NCBI GenBank assembly: GCA_024409025.1
Contig: JAKSUM010000007.1
Coordinates: forward strand, 1-14,402
Source: a bacterium
GTDB lineage: Bacteria > Vulcanimicrobiota > CADAWZ01
Length of the DNA: 14,402 bases
Direction: 5' to 3'
A program made the position numbers and the translations under genes. A model generated the notes under the pieces. That model did not search any database. It saw only the letters and a list, made by a program, of their open reading frames with translations, and was not told the DNA's origin. Numbering within the stretch: position 1 is the stretch's first letter; each line of letters begins with the position of its first letter. Positions 14,158-14,402 of this stretch are shown one piece after another.

Positions 14158-14402
14158 TTTTTAGGGCCTTTTACGGAAGCTGCGCTTTCAGACAGCGACC
14201 TTTCCCTTTCCAGCTCTCTTATTGAGGCTGCATATTCCCACATGCTCTTAGATTCGGAATTTATTTTTGTAAGACGGTCAATTGATAATTTGGCAGCCTT
14301 ACCGTCCTTAGGATTAAAGCCAATATGAATAAGGACTATTTCAGCCAGCCGGATCTCTTCTCCGGAAGCCGTCGGCAATGCACGTCTGCTGAGCTTCCTG
14401 CC
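14154..14402 (-). CDS. C-terminal part of an unknown protein coupled to the TPR gene (runs off right edge)
   Basis: The frame is open from the right edge of the window to a TGA at 14154-14156. Eighty-two residues are visible, beginning GRKLSRRALPTASGEEIR, and ending in a Lys/Glu/Ser-rich helical tail (ASIRELERERSLSESAAS then VKGPKK). A TTG at 14378 could be a start, but no ribosome binding site stands clearly before it and the frame continues unbroken, so a longer gene is more likely. I recognise no family. Its stop overlaps the TPR start by ATGA, so the two are probably made together. Confidence 0.6.
   Translation of the reverse strand, partial: GRKLSRRALPTASGEEIRLAEIVLIHIGFNPKDGKAAKLSIDRLTKINSESKSMWEYAASIRELERERSLSESAASVKGPKK

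Noticed and set aside
1..14402. CRISPR arrays, insertion sequences, prophage, toxin-antitoxin or defence genes
   Set aside because: I saw no regularly spaced direct repeats, transposase or integrase motifs, or recognisable defence proteins on either strand. Almost all coding space is accounted for by housekeeping genes and the few unknowns listed.

Overview
The window is a bacterial chromosome segment of moderate G+C, dominated by one long minus-strand run of housekeeping genes. The organism looks diderm: it has a secreted protein with a classical signal peptide and a lipoprotein whose Cys is followed by Gly. However, YidC is the short form without the large periplasmic domain of Proteobacteria, the one tRNA gene carries no encoded CCA, and gene order around rpmH resembles that seen in Firmicutes and several deep diderm phyla. 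Synergistota or a similar diderm phylum would fit, but this is a weak inference from layout and not a phylogenetic placement.

Layout from left to right. (1) 1-617, minus strand: a small helical protein of unknown function followed closely by the 5' end of a nicotinate phosphoribosyltransferase gene that leaves the window. (2) 755-2367, plus strand: a two-gene unit encoding a small exported protein and a probable beta-propeller-like lipoprotein, ended by an intrinsic terminator. (3) 2413-2568, minus strand: a tRNA-Pro(GGG) gene with its own consensus promoter and terminator. (4) 2597-12514, minus strand: yebC, ruvC, ruvA, ruvB, then (behind an internal sigma70-type promoter) rpmH, rnpA, yidD, yidC, khpB/jag, mnmE, rsmG, dnaX, ybaB and recR. 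Genes are tightly packed, with start-stop overlaps (ATGA or TAATG) at several junctions. (5) 12595-14402, minus strand: a 13-repeat TPR protein whose start overlaps the stop of an upstream gene that runs off the right edge.

The central block joins Holliday junction processing (RuvABC), the ribosome/RNase P/membrane insertion module (L34, RnpA, YidD, YidC, KhpB), tRNA and rRNA modification (MnmE, RsmG) and replication/recombination (DnaX, YbaB, RecR). Usual companions dnaA and mnmG are absent and no DnaA-box cluster is visible, so this is not an obvious replication origin. Several junctions carry GC-rich hairpins followed by U-rich stretches (mnmE leader, rnpA/yidD, yebC leader), suggesting graded expression inside a long transcript.

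I see no CRISPR array, mobile element, toxin-antitoxin pair or defence system. The least explained parts are the exported pair at 755-2367, the TPR protein with its coupled partner, and the 121-residue protein before the NAPRTase gene. I do not find convincing evidence of a new multi-gene system.
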